A stretch of 64,000 nt of DNA from Alopecurus myosuroides (lineage: Eukaryota; Streptophyta; Magnoliopsida; Poales; Poaceae): the NCBI GenBank assembly GCA_028641055.1, contig CM054057.1:329312482-329376481 (forward strand), written 5' to 3'. Below, piece after piece: positions 35,901 to 48,100 of the stretch; the first letter of the stretch is position 1, and every line of letters begins with the position of its first letter. Position numbers and translations under genes: made by a program. Under the pieces are notes generated by a model, which did no database searches, was not told the origin of the DNA, and worked only from the letters and a program-made list of their open reading frames with translations.

Positions 35901-36024
35901 CCTGGTCCCGCTGTGTTTCTGTTGTACCACTCTGAGAGATGTAATATTCACGGATAAGTCCTTCTGTGAGTACTATGTCACTGACTTGCGCACTACACAT
36001 GCGGTGGTGTGCTGGGTCACCACA
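29995..36024 (+). repeat. LARD-2 3' LTR
   Basis: Second copy of 22135-28163 with the same terminal bases, GC-rich island (about 32800-33420) and telo-box (32959-32967). Differences are scattered single substitutions, with no gene conversion block obvious by eye. Confidence 0.93.
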
Positions 36025-36029
36025 GTTAA

Positions 36030-36451
36030 GAAATTACATTATCATGTTCCTTTAAGGAAAGATGAGTTGGCATTTTTGTAAGAAAATAGAGTTCACCATA
36101 AGAAGTAAAACCAGTCGCAAAGTCACTAATAGTATAAATTGTGAAGGCACACATGTAGTTGTCAATTAGAATGTCTACGGCCCACTCGACTGGAGTAGTT
36201 TTTATGTTGAATTGATTATATATTAAATAAATGATCCAGTAGACTTAGTTCTTTGAAAACTGAATCAGTGTTCGGCGATAAGCATAAAACTAATACAATA
36301 TAGTTGTCCCTTTATTAAAAGTTACTATTTGGTGCTGGTGCTGCTAATATAAGGAAGCCTTAAACTATCAAGCTATTAACATAAAAAAGATCACCTGCAA
36401 AATCCATCAAGGAAATAAGAACTTACCTCCTGCAATGAACCATCTGAGCAT
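36030..36451. other. Spacer between LARD-2 and the Athila-like element
   Basis: AT-rich, no gene recognised. It is the continuation of the sequence left of LARD-2 (before 22130), interrupted by that insertion. Confidence 0.5.
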
Positions 36452-37003
36452 TGATACGTCCATTTTGCATAACTATTTTATATCATAATTTTCGGTTATT
36501 CATCGATATATTTCATGGTATTATGCATCCCTTATGTTATTTTATCTTATTTTGTATGTTTTATACTTTTTGGAGAATAAACACCGGGAGCAGAAATCTG
36601 ATGGAAAAAGCATCGTCGAGATACCATATTTCACAAGATCAGAAAAAGAAGTGGGACATCCGGGGATTCCTAAAAGTCCAGAGGAGGAACACAGCCAGAA
36701 GGAGAGCCAGAGGGGGCCACCAGGGGCCCACACCTAGGGGTGGCGCACCCCTGGTCGCGCCACCTAGGGGTGTGGCCACCCTGGCCCACCCCTGGGGGTC
36801 ATCTTTGGCGTGCCTGGCCCCGAGGGAACCATAAGCCTCATTCCATCCTCGAGAAATTATTCCGCCGCCGCTCTGGGGCGGAAAACCCCGAGAGAGAAAA
36901 GCTCTCTCGCAGGGAGAAATCTGCCAGGGAAATTCCACTCCGGAGAGGGGAAATCACCGCCATCGTCACCGTCATCGCTCCGGGCATCATCAAGACTATT
37001 TTC

Positions 37004-37016
37004 TGGCGCCGTTGTC
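37004..37016 (+). other. Primer binding site of the Athila-like element
   Basis: TGGCGCCGTTGTC is close to the TGGCGCCGTTGCC primer site common in Athila-like Gypsy elements. It places the 5' LTR to its left and the coding region to its right. Confidence 0.75.
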
Positions 37017-37232
37017 AGAGAGTGAAGCGCTATTGGGAAGTAGAATTGATAAAGGAAGTTTCTGCTGTGAGTGGTGTTTTTATTTCTGTCTACTGCTTTA
37101 TTACACTATGTTTGGAACTCCTTTTGAGTCCTTATTTGCGGGCACTGCTGCCACTGCTAGGGTAGTAAGTGAACCACTACATGATGATTTGGATCCTTAT
37201 AAAATATACCTATAAAGATTTTTAAACATGTT

Positions 37233-37803
37233 ATGGATAACTGCTATTCAGGTGATGGAAATGTCCATCCTGATGATCATTTGCTCTTTTTACATGAATT
37301 ATGCGAGTTGTTCAAGTGTGCAGGTATTACAATGAGCCAAATGAAGAGAAAATTATTCTCTATATCATTGACGGGCCGAGCCGCTGAATGGTTCAAACTG
37401 CTGAAAAATAGCCAGACTATTGAATGGGAGAAAATTGTGCCTCTCTTTTATTCTAAATTCTATCCTCCAAGTGAAATCCATAGAGATCGGAATTATATAT
37501 ATAATTTTTGGCCTCATGACGGAGAGAGTATTGCCCAAGCATGGGGGGAGATTGAAGTTATTAATTCTCAAATGCCCCATTCATGAGCTCCCCAGTAATA
37601 TCGTTATTAATAATTTATATGCAATGCTTCCTCTTCATGATAAGGATTTATTGGATGTTTCTTGTTCTGGAGCTTTTACACGTATAAAGGATGAAGCTAA
37701 ATAGGATCTTCTTGACCGTATTCAACAAAATACTGAAGCATGGGAGAATGACAAAGGTAGAAAGTCAGGTATAAACTATGACTATGAATGCATTAAAACC
37801 TTT
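37233..37803 (+). pseudogene. gag remnant of the Athila-like element
   Basis: The frame 37233-37586 matches the retrotransposon gag domain pattern: HELCELFKCAGI, KLFSISLTGRAAEWFKLL, WEKIVPLFYSKFYPPSE, DGESIAQAW. After a frameshift near 37580 the similarity continues (LPSNIVINNLYAMLPLHD) and a stop follows at about 37704. The N-terminal part of gag is missing and the usual zinc knuckle is not seen. Not functional as Gag. Confidence 0.75.
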
Positions 37804-40455
37804 ATGTCGTCTGAAGATTTTCATAATGTTAGTGTTGTTTATGGTCTTGATTCTCAAGTTGCTGCAAACTTGTATAAGGCTTTTACTTCTTACATTGATA
37901 TTCCTAAAAAGGAATGGGATAAGTACCATGTACCTTATAAAGATATTATTAATTGTATTCCTGCTAGAGATATAGAAGTTCATACTGTTGATTCTATTGT
38001 GCCTGGACCTTATATTGAGAAGATGCTTTTCCCTGCTAAGGTAAAAGAAGACTCTATGTTAGCTAGTGTGATTAATAAAAGTGCAAAGAAAGTTGTAGAA
38101 CCTGAGGAACAAATAACTGTAGAACCTACAGTAGCAATAGTAAAGGATCTTGTTTCTGAAAATATAGAAGAGGGACACATTATATTTTGTGAAGATGCTT
38201 TTAATATTGTCTCTCATCCTAGTAAATCTAAGAAAGCCAGTGTTCCTGTGCTATCTGTTAGGATAGGTGATCATTGTTATTATGGTTTATGTGATATTGG
38301 TGCAAATTCTAGTGCTATTCCTTATGAGCTTTATAAAGAAATCATGCATGAAATTGGTTCTTGTGAACTTGAAGACATAGATGTGATTATTCAAATTGCT
38401 AATAGGGAAACTATTTCTCCAATTGGTATTGTTAGAGATGTGGAGGTCTTGTGTGGTAAAACTAAGTATCCTGCTGATTTTATAGTACTAGGAACTTCTG
38501 CTAGTGATACTTTTCCTATTATATTCGGTAGACCTTTCTTAAATACTTGTGGTGCTGTTATTGATTGTAAAAAGGAGAAAATTCTTACAAAGTTTGATGG
38601 AGAGTCTTATGAATTTAATTTCTCCAAATTTGCTAAAGCACCTTATGAAGTTGAATTGCCTAATGAGAATTATAGAGTTGAACAGTTTGCTGCTATTGCT
38701 CTTGCTCCTAACAATCCTTTGCAGCAATACATAGAAGACCACGAAAGTGATGTCTTTATGGAAGAAAGGAATGAAATTGATGAGATTTTCCTACATCAGC
38801 CAGCAATGCTGAAACATAATTTACCTGTGGAAGACTTGGGTACAACATTACCACCCAAGGAAGATCATGTTTTTTATTTAAATCCTTTGCCTAATAATCT
38901 TAAATATGCTCATATTGAGGATAAGAAATTATATCATGTTATTATTAGTTCTCAACTTTCTGATAAAGAAGAGGAGAGATTATTGGGGATATTAAAGAAA
39001 CATAGAGGTGCTATTGCTTATACTCTTGATGATTTAAAAGGGATTTCTCCTGCTATATGTCAGCATGCTATTAATATTGAGCCTGATGCAAAACCAGTTG
39101 TTGAACATCAACGCCGTTTAAATCCTAATATGAAGGATGTGGTAAGAAATGAGGTATTGAAACTCCTTTACGCTGGTATCATTTATCCTATTGCTGATAG
39201 TAGATGGGTTAGTCATGTGCATTGTGTCCCTAAGAAAGGAGGGATGAATGTTGTGCCAAATGAAAATAATGAACTCATTCCTCAAAGAGTAATAGTTGGT
39301 TATAGGATGTGCATTGATTTTAGGAAGGTTAACAAAGTCACTAAGAAATATCATTATTCTTTGCCTTCTATTGATCAAAGGTTAGAAAGGTTGTCTAAGA
39401 AAACTCATTTCTGCTTTCTTGATGGTTATTCTGGGTTTTCTCAAATTGTTGTTAAAAATCTTGATCAAGAGAAAACAATTTTCACTTGTCCTTATGGAAC
39501 CTATGCTTATAGACGTATGCCTTTTGGTTTATGTAATGCTCCTGCTACCTTTCAAAGATGTGTGTCTTCTATCTTTCATGGTTTTTGTGAAGAAAGTGTG
39601 AAAGTTTTCATGGATGATTTCTCCGTCTATGGTACTTCTTTTGATAATTGTTTGCAGAATATTGATAAAATTTTGCAGAGATGTGAGGAGACTAATCTTG
39701 TTCTTAACTGGGAGAAATGTCATTTTATGGTTAATGAAGGAATTGTTCTTGGACATAAAATTTCTGAAAGATGTATTGAAGTTGATAGAGCTAAAGTTGA
39801 AGCTATTGAGAAAATGTCCTATCCCAGGGATGTTAAAGGTAATCGTAGTATTCTTGGTCATGCTGGTTTCTATAGAAGGTTCATTAAAGATTTCTCTAAA
39901 ATATCAAAACCTCTTACTAATTTTCTTCAAAAATATGTACCATTTGTTTTTGATGAAGATTGTAAAGAAGCTTTTGAAATTTTAAAGAAGGCTTTAATAT
40001 TTGCCCCTATTGTTCAACCACCTGATTGGAATTTACCATTTGAAATTATGTGTGATGCTAGTGATTATATTGTAGGTTCTGTTCTTAGACAGCGGGTAGA
40101 TAAGAAGTTAAGTGTTATTCATTATGCTAGTAAAACTCTTGATGCTGCTCAAAAGAATTATGCTACCACTGAGAAAGAGTTCCTAGCTGTGGTTTTTGCT
40201 TGTGATAAATTTAGGCAGTATATTGTTGATTCTAAAGTTACGATTCATACTGATCACGCTGCTATTAAGTACCTTATGGAAAATAAAGATGCTAAGACTA
40301 GACTTATTAGATGGGTGCTTCTCTTAAAAGAGTTTGATTTACATATTCTGGATAGGAAGGGTGCTAAAAACTCTGTTGCTGATAATCTGTCTAGATTAGA
40401 AAATATCCATGATGACCCTATTCCTGTTAATGATAGTGTTCTAATGAACAGTTAG
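37804..40455 (+). CDS. Retrotransposon pol: protease, reverse transcriptase, RNase H (883 aa)
   Basis: One open frame from ATG 37804. The aspartic protease is around residue 150-265 with [12 protein letters not shown] (D164). The reverse transcriptase starts near residue 495: [38 protein letters not shown], then the catalytic FMDD at about 602-605. RNase H starts near 745 with MCDASD, a central glutamate in [11 protein letters not shown], and TDHAAIKYL. It ends [11 protein letters not shown], the normal RNase H to integrase hinge. Key catalytic residues are present, so this portion could be active if expressed, but gag and integrase are broken. The ORF continues from the gag region without its own clear leader, so the first ATG need not be a true start. 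Confidence 0.88.
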   Translation: MSSEDFHNVSVVYGLDSQVAANLYKAFTSYIDIPKKEWDKYHVPYKDIINCIPARDIEVHTVDSIVPGPYIEKMLFPAKVKEDSMLASVINKSAKKVVEPEEQITVEPTVAIVKDLVSENIEEGHIIFCEDAFNIVSHPSKSKKASVPVLSVRIGDHCYYGLCDIGANSSAIPYELYKEIMHEIGSCELEDIDVIIQIANRETISPIGIVRDVEVLCGKTKYPADFIVLGTSASDTFPIIFGRPFLNTCGAVIDCKKEKILTKFDGESYEFNFSKFAKAPYEVELPNENYRVEQFAAIALAPNNPLQQYIEDHESDVFMEERNEIDEIFLHQPAMLKHNLPVEDLGTTLPPKEDHVFYLNPLPNNLKYAHIEDKKLYHVIISSQLSDKEEERLLGILKKHRGAIAYTLDDLKGISPAICQHAINIEPDAKPVVEHQRRLNPNMKDVVRNEVLKLLYAGIIYPIADSRWVSHVHCVPKKGGMNVVPNENNELIPQRVIVGYRMCIDFRKVNKVTKKYHYSLPSIDQRLERLSKKTHFCFLDGYSGFSQIVVKNLDQEKTIFTCPYGTYAYRRMPFGLCNAPATFQRCVSSIFHGFCEESVKVFMDDFSVYGTSFDNCLQNIDKILQRCEETNLVLNWEKCHFMVNEGIVLGHKISERCIEVDRAKVEAIEKMSYPRDVKGNRSILGHAGFYRRFIKDFSKISKPLTNFLQKYVPFVFDEDCKEAFEILKKALIFAPIVQPPDWNLPFEIMCDASDYIVGSVLRQRVDKKLSVIHYASKTLDAAQKNYATTEKEFLAVVFACDKFRQYIVDSKVTIHTDHAAIKYLMENKDAKTRLIRWVLLLKEFDLHILDRKGAKNSVADNLSRLENIHDDPIPVNDSVLMNS

Positions 40456-40466
40456 CTGCAATAAAA

Positions 40467-41825
40467 GTGAGCTCTCAAGAGAGTCCATGGTATGCTGATT
40501 ATGCTAACTTTATTGTTTCGAAGTATTTGCCTACTAACTTTACAACTCAGCAAAGAAGAAAATTCTTCTATGTTTTGAGGCTTTATTTTTGGGATGACCC
40601 ACACTTATATAAAGAAGGTGTTGATGGTATTATGCGAAGATGTGTTCCTGAAAATGAACAACAAGAGATATTGAGAAAATGTCATAGTAGTGCTAATTGA
40701 GGACATCACGCTGGAAATAGAACTGCACATAAAGTTCTACAATCAGATTTTTATTGGCCTACTCTCTTTAAAGATGCTAAAAAAATTGTTTTATCTTGTG
40801 ATCAATGTTAAATGGTTGGAAATATTTCTAGACGTAATGAAATGCCTATGAATTATTCTCTTGTTATTGAACCGTTTGATTGTTGGGGTTTTGACTTTAT
40901 GGGTCCTTTCCCTCCTTCAAAAGGCTAGACTCATATTCTTGTTGTTGTTGATTATGTTACTAAATGGGTAGAAGCTATACCTACTAAAAGTGCTGATGTT
41001 GAAACCTCTTTAAAAATTCTTAAAGACATTATTTTCCCTAGGTTTGGTGTACCTAGATATCTTATGACTGATGGGGGTTCTCATTTTATTCATGGTGGTT
41101 TTAGAAAAACTCTTGCTAAAATGATGTTAATCATAGAATTGCTTCACCCTATCATCCTCAAACTAGTAGGCAAGTAGAATTATCAAATAGAGAGATCAAA
41201 TCTATCTTGCAAAAGACTGTTAACAAATCTAGAAAAAATTGGGCTGAGAAATTAAATGATGCTCTGTGGGCTTATAGAACTGCTTACAAAAATCCCATGG
41301 GCATGTCTCCTTATAAAATGGTTTATGGAAAATCTTGTCACTTGCCCGTAGAATTAGAACACAAAGCTTATTGGGCAGTGAAAGACCTAAATAGAGATTT
41401 TAAACTTGCTGGTGAGAAAAGTCTGCTTGACTTATGTTCTCTAGATGAATGGAGGAGTGAAGCATATGAAAATGCTAAGCTATTTAAAGAGAAAGTTAAA
41501 AGATAACATGATAAGAGAATTATTAAAAGGGAATTTCATGGTGGTGAGAAAGTGCTATTGTATAAGTCTCGTCTCAGATTTTTTGCAGGAAAATTACTCT
41601 CAAGATGGGAAGGACCTTTTGTTATTGAATAGGTATATCGTTCGGGGGCAATTAAAATTGTTTCCCTTGAAGACAACTCTTCACAAGTGGTGAATGGCCA
41701 AAGACTCAAGCATTATATTTCTGAAGATCCTTGTAATGAAAATGTTGATTGTATTCAAGCCATGATCCCGGAGGAGTTTATTAAGAAGCATATTTCAGAA
41801 ACTGTAGAGTCATTTTTCGAATAGG
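40467..41825 (+). pseudogene. Integrase remnant of the Athila-like element
   Basis: Collinear with pol but interrupted by stops (near 40697, 40809, 40926, 41504, 41629) and a frameshift near 41120. Recognisable parts: the zinc-binding region with RKCH and SCDQC, the catalytic core with FDFMGPFP and LMTDGGSHF, then YHPQT followed by [12 protein letters not shown], and the C-terminal part [20 protein letters not shown] and [12 protein letters not shown]. The DDE acidic residues can be traced but the protein cannot be made whole. Confidence 0.82.
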
Positions 41826-42154
41826 TAACAGTTTTGGTAAGAAAATGTTCGCGAACCATCTTCCAACTTATATTTTTGCTGTTTTTAGAAAATATGAAAA
41901 ATTTTGAGCCGGAAATGAGAGGGAGACGGAGCCCGGAGGCTCCACACCATAGGGTGGCGCGGGCCCACCTCTAGCTGCGCCAGCCCATGGTGTGGGCGCC
42001 CCGGAGCCCCTCTCCGAGTCGTTTTCGACCTGGACTTTCCTTTCGTTATGAAATTTTTTGCTATATAATCCCCTGAGGTCCGTATATCGTTTTCTCGTCG
42101 TGTTTCTGTTTCGAGTTTTTTCTGCCAGATTACATCTTCAGATCTAGAGCAACA

Positions 42155-42652
42155 ATGGCTTCTCCTGGATCTCCCAAAGACCGTTTCTTTGAGAACGTCG
42201 TCAACCCATACTTGAACGAGTTGAAGATGCATCCCAAGGAATTGCTGCTCAAGGATGGGAATGTGCAGATTGAAGATGTTCGGGGCCCTAGAGGAGAGGG
42301 AAGTCTGGAAGTTAGGATGGAAGAACTGGAGCAAGAAGTTTTCAGGTACAAAAAGATGGCGGAGCGTGAAGTTGAGATCATCGACAGGATAAAGACAGAA
42401 CAGATCGTTGAATACAAGAGGGAGATTTTGAAGCTTTGGGAAGAGATTCTCTCACTCACCAAGGCTACCAATGATTTCCAAGCACAACTCTATGACGTAC
42501 AGAACCAGAACTGTGAGTATGAGAACAGGTTTACACGTATAAGCTCTGCTACTAGTTTCAGGATGATGGAGACCAGGACGTCATTTATGGATGGAGAGCC
42601 TTTACCTTGGAAGACCGAGGATGAGAAGGATCCACCAGCACCGAAGAATTGA
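42155..42652 (+). CDS. Coiled-coil ORF downstream of pol (165 aa)
   Basis: Intact frame starting MASPGSPKDRFFENVVN, in the same orientation as pol and 330 bp after integrase. Residues about 50-115 are rich in E, K, L and R with heptad spacing (RMEELEQEVFRYKKMAE), so a coiled coil is likely. No transmembrane segment or signal peptide is seen. Athila elements often carry an extra ORF here, sometimes called env-like; this one shows no envelope features. Function unknown. It stays open while gag and integrase have decayed. Confidence 0.65.
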   Translation: MASPGSPKDRFFENVVNPYLNELKMHPKELLLKDGNVQIEDVRGPRGEGSLEVRMEELEQEVFRYKKMAEREVEIIDRIKTEQIVEYKREILKLWEEILSLTKATNDFQAQLYDVQNQNCEYENRFTRISSATSFRMMETRTSFMDGEPLPWKTEDEKDPPAPKN

Positions 42653-43280
42653 TTTGTCATTGGTTTTGGCATCCCCTCGGCTTGTTCCAAGCTTGGGGGA
42701 GTGCCGCTATATCACCACTATCTTTTATCTTTTTACTTTTTCAGTAGAGTCATATCATGAGTAGAGAGGTTATCATATAGGATGGTTTGCAGTATGGAAG
42801 TGTCTCTCCCTAGTTGGTTATCGTTGTATCCGTTGGTGTGAGTTGCCGGTTTGAAATATTAATGAGAAGTTTCATCATTTACTTTCTATGCACGTTATTT
42901 CAGTTTTCAACTTCTGTCTTATGATTGAGCTTTCTATTAGTATTTGGTATCACTCTAGACATCATCAAGTTAATCTAGTTGGTTTTGGCAAACTTAGCTT
43001 GGGTCAACATAAATAATAATTTGAGTTGCTAGTTTAAGAAAGAGTAATTTGCCCTTAGCTCATAAACTTAGTATTCACAAGTTAAAATCGTTTGTGCTTT
43101 CAATGAAGATTGCATGATTGGTTTCATCATATGTATATTTGTTTGTTTTCCTTCAACTCTTATGTTTGCTACCCAGCCTTACTAGCCAAAAAAAATGTAC
43201 TGAGAGGGAATGCTTCTCGTGCATCCAAACCTGAAACCCATAACCTTGCCATTCGTGTCCACCATACCTACATACATCAA

Positions 43281-44760
43281 CTTCCAACCTCCGAAAGATT
43301 CTCGATGACTTCACTTATCATAGTTAAAGCCTCCATAAACGCAGCATCCAACCTCCGAAAGATTCTCGATGACTTCTCTCTCGCCACTGGCCTTCACATC
43401 AACTTCCATAAAACAACCTTCGTCCCCATCCATATCTCTGCTGATGAGATCCCACCCATTGCCTCGGCATTGGGCACCTCAACCTCCGCCTTCCCCCAAA
43501 ACTATCTTGGCATTCCACTCTCAGACAAAAAACTTCACCCCTTCGCTTTCCAACCCATCATCGATAGCATCAACAAATACCTCGCGGGCTGGCGAGCCTC
43601 CCTTCTCTCCAAGGGAGGAAAACTTGCTCTCCTATCCGCTGTCTTGGATAGCCTGCCAACTCACTTCATGTCCGCCATGCTACTTCCGGCATCCGTCATC
43701 CACCTTATTGATAGCAAACACAGGTCGTTCTTCTGGTCAGACGAGGATACTTGTTCGGGAGCCCAATGTCTGGTTGCGTGGGACAAAGCGTCTACTTCGA
43801 GGTTTGGAGGGGGTCTTGGGATCAAAAACTTAAGTGCAAAGAACGTTTGTTTGCTTCTGAAATTTGCTTCAAATTCCTACATGCTCCATCCACGCCCTGG
43901 AAAGACTGGATCTCTTTACAGTCTCCACTCGCTCTCCACACCACTAGCCACTCATACCTAGGTGAAATTATTTCCAAATATATGCCTCTACTCTCGCAGC
44001 TGACCATGTGTACAGTGCACTGTGGATCCTCCACCTTCTTCTGGCGAAGAAGGCATGATAGATGGCTGCTTCAGGAGCCCCTTGCTGATGCTTTCCCCGC
44101 ACTATACAGCCACCATACTCTACAAAACGACCTTGTTGTGAATGTTCTGCAAAAGGGGGTCGAGATGGACCTCCGAAATCGGCTAACCTCGGCGGCTGCT
44201 AGCCAGCTTGTTTCGCTCTCTTTATTGTTGCAGGAGTTCTCGCTATCCGAGGGGACCGACACCAGAGTTCTCATGGACGGGTTCCCTTTTTCCACAAGGG
44301 GGGCCTATGCCGCCATGACCGCCTCGCATCACAACATGATGACGGAACATGTATGGAGATCTAGAGTCCCCGCCAAAGTCAAGATCTTTGGATGGCTGCT
44401 CTCTCTCGACCGGCTGAACACTAGAGCAAACATTCATCATAAACACATTATAGACTACTCTCACTGCCCGCGCTGCTCAGCGCCTGTTGAAGACAGGAAC
44501 CACCTGCTCTTCCACTGCCCCAAGGCAGCCCTCATATGGAACACTATTGGGTTACAGTCCTCAACATTGACCAAACTTGTGCTACCACAATTTGTAACAT
44601 TATTCAGGATTTGACCCTGTGGTCACGCCGTTTTAAAACAACGAAACATAGAGAGGCCGCCGATCTGTGGCGTGCCCATCTCTCCCTTTGTAACTCTTAA
44701 ATTTTATTCTGAGTAAAATTCAGGTGGGGAGCCTTTCCCCGTGACAGCATCAAAAAAAAA
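43281..44760 (+). mobile_element. 5'-truncated LINE fragment (ORF2 C-terminal part)
   Basis: Frames 43317-43961 and 43751-44614 are two pieces of one L1-type ORF2, broken by a frameshift near 43840. Recognisable are the RT thumb region (NYLGIPLSDKKL, LLSKGGKLALLSAVLDSLP, SFFWSDED, GGLGIKNL) and the zf-RVT part (PAKVKIFGWLLSLDRLNTR, CPRCSAPVEDRNHLLFHC). The catalytic RT palm and endonuclease are missing. The 3' end reads ATTCAGGTGGGGAGCC and ends in an A run at 44752-44760. A 28 bp piece (CCAACCTCCGAAAGATTCTC...) is duplicated at about 43286 and 43350. Confidence 0.82.
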
Positions 44761-45162
44761 TCGGACAGGTTGTCTTTGAAATAAATGCGGGACGGCAACA
44801 GTTTAAAAAAAATATATTTTTAGGAGTATTTACAATGCAACTCATCTATAAAAAATCCTGCACTAGGAAAGTACTCATGGACATGGGCAAAAGATGCAAC
44901 ATATTTTGCTTTTTTCTGCTAGATATTTATCTGGCATATTCTTTCATGCTTTTACATGCCAGCCTGACCAGATGAAACCATCTGGTTACATATTCTACAA
45001 CAAATGGCGTGCAAAGACTAGTCCTGAGCTTCTGATCACAAATGAAATTACTGATTCATATATAAATAACAACGACCTACATATATTTATTGTTTCAGCT
45101 AAAAAAAGCTGCCATTTTACAATTACGGCAAGATGGACAAGAAAAAAAGATGGCCAGCAAGA
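44761..45162. other. Spacer 3' of RED
   Basis: AT-rich sequence that should contain the 3' UTR and poly(A) site of the minus-strand RED gene. No separate gene or element recognised. Confidence 0.5.
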
Positions 45163-48100
45163 TCAAGCACGCTGTTTCTTCCCACTAGGCATATCATCGT
45201 CATAATGCCCTTCGCCTCCATCTTTATCACCCTTCTTCCTCGCCAATATCTTGTTGATCTTGTGGAGGTCGTTGCTAAGCTTCTGGTCCTTGTTCTGCTT
45301 CCTGGTCTTCCTGCCATCCTGCATCTTCACCCCGAACTGGAATGCCGCCTTCGGCATGGCTTCCTTCTGATCATTGTATTTCGCCCACTCCTCTTCCGTC
45401 TCAAAGTCCCACCGGTGAAGACGGCCCTTTGCCTGCTCAGCAATTTTCACAGAACCAAGGATAAGAATCCATATAGGAGTGGACTTTTGCACATGAGATG
45501 AAAATATGGGAAGCGGTAATTCATATCTAGATTACAGCTATATGTTAAATGATGATCATCCAAACCCATGTTTCAAACATAGGCTTGTACAGCCAGGTCA
45601 GCGCATAAACAATTTCACTTACCCGTCCACCCATGTCCATCTTCGACAAATCATCTTCATCATCACTCCCTGCAATCTCTTGATTATACCCCTGATAACC
45701 AGGATAGCACTCGGAGTAACTATCTGAAATAAAATTTGGGTCTTTCTCCCGTGCATCTTTTTCCCTCAGCTGCTTAAGCCTGTCATCGTCACGTTTGAAA
45801 ACAGAACCTAGACCCTTGTCTTTGTCTGCTTGAGTCATCAACCTTGGATCCTGGGATATATTTGGGTCAGCTAATACATCATATCCCAGAGTACCCTGTT
45901 GCATGTACTGTTCTGGATAGGCCAACTGCTGTTCTGGATAGGCCAACTGCTGTTCAGCATACTGGTAGCCTGGCCACTCGCCTTGATATCCAGCAGCTGC
46001 CATTTGGGCTGCTTGAATAGCATCGTAACCATCCTAACATCACAAGAAATAAACTATCAGTACATCTGAATTTGAAGGGAAAATAATATGATTTTTCTAA
46101 AGAATGCTATCACATCTACTGCAAATGTGGACTAATAACAATATTTACTGTTTTAAAAGAGATGATAACATTTATTCTTCCTATACACAATTACACATTC
46201 AACCTGAACTGCACCATTCAAATTTTACATGTATCCAATGAAACTGATGCTGCTGAACATAAACAAAATTTACCAATTGCGGCTGCCAAGCTTGAGCAGG
46301 CTCAGATGGTTGAATAGGGCCATACATAGGTTCAGTCAAATGGGACTGATTCTGATGGTTATGTGGGGATTCATCCATATCTTCCGAGATGGGGCTCCGA
46401 CTCATTTCCTTATTAGGAACAGTATAGTCAACACCATCTCCAACAAATATGTCATCATCATCTTCTCTAGCAATAGGGACAGACGGTTTTTGTTTCTCCT
46501 TTTCACTGAAGTTACTCTTTCGTGGGGGTGGGGGTGGGGGTGGTGGCATATCCTTTTCTGAATACTGTTTAAGAGCGGAACCATTTGTTTGTCGTCTTAC
46601 TGCCTCATCATGATCACCGCCTGCCAAATTATTCTTCCCTGCAATATAACAAATTATTTAAGCCAAGTGATTAACTGGTTCTGACGGCAATATTAAGATA
46701 AATAATTTGGGTATGTAGCATATAACCCTCACTAGTTTAACTATTGATATCTCACTGAATAAGCGTTGACAAAGACAAGATTAGCATAAATAACACGAGC
46801 ACCAGAAGTTTAATCTTGAAAGAAAATTATAAAAGAAATTGGACTAAAACTAAAGCATCGTGAAAAAAAAGTATTAATCTTACTTTTCTATGTCAATACA
46901 AATATTTACACCCCTTGTTCATCAAAACAAGTCACTTTAGCATGTTTACATGCGTCTTAAATTCTCAATCGAGAAAACATTCTACTATGATACAGCATTC
47001 ACTCTCATTTGCAGCACATACCTTTTGTATCCCTCTCTTTCTTCTTCTTCTTCAAGACTTTCCCTGATGATCCAAGTCTAAGGTATGACATGATTTTAGC
47101 AATTCTGTCAAGTACAGTACCATCCACGCTGACAGTAACCATTTCCTGCAGAAGCAAGATGACCGTTTGAACCAAAAATCAAAGTTGCAAGAAACAACGA
47201 CATCATTACTGTCCCAATACCTCTGGAACAGGGCAATCAGCTTTGCTCCTATGGAGAGTTGTTGGGATATCATTGTTAAGTCCATCCTCCTGGTTGGAAC
47301 AAGAAAATTGATTAACCGCATTATGTATACAGTATACTTGTCAAAACAAACAAAATGAGCATAAAATAAGAACAATATCATTTACAATGCTAGCACGTGG
47401 GAAATATGAGCTAAATGGCTAATTGCAACACGTTGACAACACATCAGTCTTAATTTCCCAGAATGTATTGAAGTATTGAAAACTCATGCATACAAAAGAT
47501 AAATTCTAATTAAGCCTACTGTATGCAGCCTGATCATTTCTATCGAGGAAAAAAGGAAAGAGCTTAAAGTTTACACAACAGGGGCATTCTTCATAAAAGT
47601 GATGTGTATGATGACCAACATTAAGTAATTAAGAATAGGGAAGCACTAAACACGAGAATATTTAAAGACTGTACCATATTGTAAATAAATGCCATCCGGC
47701 CAGGAAGAAACATTTCGTTCGTCTTGATCATGCTTTGCTGTTGCTTTACAGTCCACTGGTAAACAGACTGCAATAAGTGAAGAATGGCGATTAATATCCA
47801 TTTTATACTGCATGGGTTGTATACAAAACAAATCATCCATTGCTAAATCAAAATGAATTATACCTTCGCAATTGCAGTGCGGAATGAGACTGACCGGTCT
47901 TCTTTTGTTTCCCTGGAAAAAGAAAGTGAAAAATAATTTACAAATTCTCTCAACATACTAAGAACATCTGGAGTAAGGGCATAAGGCCATACTTCAGCAG
48001 GGTTCCCCACTACCGTTGCAGTCACAAAATCCAGAAATAGATTTATTTCACTTTATTCTAACACATAGTAGTGCTGGTGACTGCTGACAATGATGTACAT

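Larger units (their letters stand above)
22135..36024 (+). mobile_element. LARD-2, complete non-coding LTR retrotransposon, 13.9 kb
   Basis: Complete element: two LTRs of 6029 and 6030 bp, a PBS, a PPT and a 5 bp target duplication GTTAA (22130-22134 and 36025-36029). No gag, protease, RT, RNase H or integrase similarity is found in any frame, so it must be mobilised by another element's proteins. The LTRs differ by about 40 substitutions and one single-base length change by eye, near 0.7 percent, which implies a recent insertion. This fits the LARD class, with LTRs at the upper end of the sizes I know for it. Confidence 0.92.
36452..43280 (+). mobile_element. Athila-like Gypsy element, decayed, lacking the 3' LTR
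   Basis: Order: short 5' LTR starting TGATACGTCC (36452 to about 36992), PBS TGGCGCCGTTGTC (37004-37016), broken gag, an intact protease-RT-RNase H frame, broken integrase, an extra ORF, and a 3' untranslated stretch. The PBS type and the additional ORF after pol point to the Athila lineage. The LTR is short for this lineage, so internal deletion is likely. A 3' LTR is not found before the LINE fragment that begins near 43280; the right boundary is approximate. Confidence 0.75.
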
